DNA of 6,022 bases from an uncultured Gemella sp. (lineage in GTDB: Bacteria; Bacillota; Bacilli; Staphylococcales; Gemellaceae), in NCBI GenBank assembly GCA_945929765.1, contig CAMEOL010000063.1:1-6022 (forward strand), given 5' to 3'. Below the pieces are notes generated by a model. The model saw only the letters and a program-made list of their open reading frames with translations. It had not been told where the DNA came from and made no database searches. A program made the position numbers and the translations under genes. Positions 5,974 to 6,022 of this stretch are shown here, piece by piece (position 1 is the stretch's first letter; the number at the start of each line of letters is the position of its first letter).

Positions 5974-6022
5974 GGCTCTATGTCAAATACGGGGCATGGA
6001 GGAAAATAACAGAAACAACTAA
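5974..6022. mobile_element. Probable terminal inverted repeat and edge of an ISL3-family insertion sequence (partial)
   Basis: GGCTCTATGTCAAATACGG begins immediately after the T8 run at 5966-5973. It resembles the GGCTCT...GTCAAA termini that I recall for ISL3-family elements. That family makes 8-bp target duplications, and T8 has the right length to be one copy. The element runs out of the window, so neither a transposase nor the far end can be seen. A GGAGGA at 5998-6003 could be a ribosome binding site, but no long reading frame starts in what remains. The alternative is an ordinary upstream region of the next gene. Confidence 0.45.

Noticed and set aside
5996..6022. ATG followed by eight codons and TAA at the window end
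   Set aside because: It is too short, lacks an upstream ribosome binding site and sits inside the probable insertion-sequence terminus.

Overview
The window reads as a chromosomal segment of a very AT-rich, low-GC Gram-positive bacterium (class Bacilli). The signs are strong AGGAGG-type ribosome binding sites, TATAAT promoters (several with an extended TGn element), U-tract hairpin terminators, a T-box riboswitch, a Lit-type lipoprotein transacylase and a YuzB-like DUF1450 domain. A Gemella-like genome is my best guess, but that is inference from composition and gene content, not from a search.

Layout. Positions 11-433 (+) encode an unrecognised four-helix membrane protein. It converges on the methionine ABC-transporter lipoprotein gene metQ (1370-510, -) and the two appear to share a bidirectional terminator. 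metQ is preceded on the minus strand by a roughly 300-nt T-box leader (about 1731-1432) with its own sigma-A-type promoter, an AUG (Met) specifier, the T-box core and an intrinsic terminator. Upstream of that, in the same direction, lies a two-gene operon: a PLP-dependent trans-sulfuration enzyme (3419-2277, GTG start) followed 23 nt later by ridA (2253-1873). Its promoter is back-to-back with that of a plus-strand gene, lit (3542-4198). Then comes a gene with its own promoter for a DUF1450 domain joined to an Ig-like domain (4255-4800), closely followed by a PsiE-family membrane protein (4815-5228) and a terminator. A monocistronic universal stress protein gene (5447-5941) and its terminator follow. 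The last 49 bases look like the end of an ISL3-family insertion sequence that starts directly after the T8 tract of that terminator.

How they fit together. The minus-strand half is a sulfur amino acid module. MetQ captures methionine (or a related compound) when uncharged tRNA-Met accumulates. The PLP enzyme probably cleaves or forms cystathionine. RidA would hydrolyse the reactive enamine/imine that such PLP lyases release. Lit remodels the N-terminus of lipoproteins, a class that includes MetQ itself. The plus-strand half is a set of envelope and stress genes. The most unusual protein is the DUF1450/Ig-like fusion, which has no signal peptide. I see no defence system, CRISPR array, tRNA or rRNA in the window.
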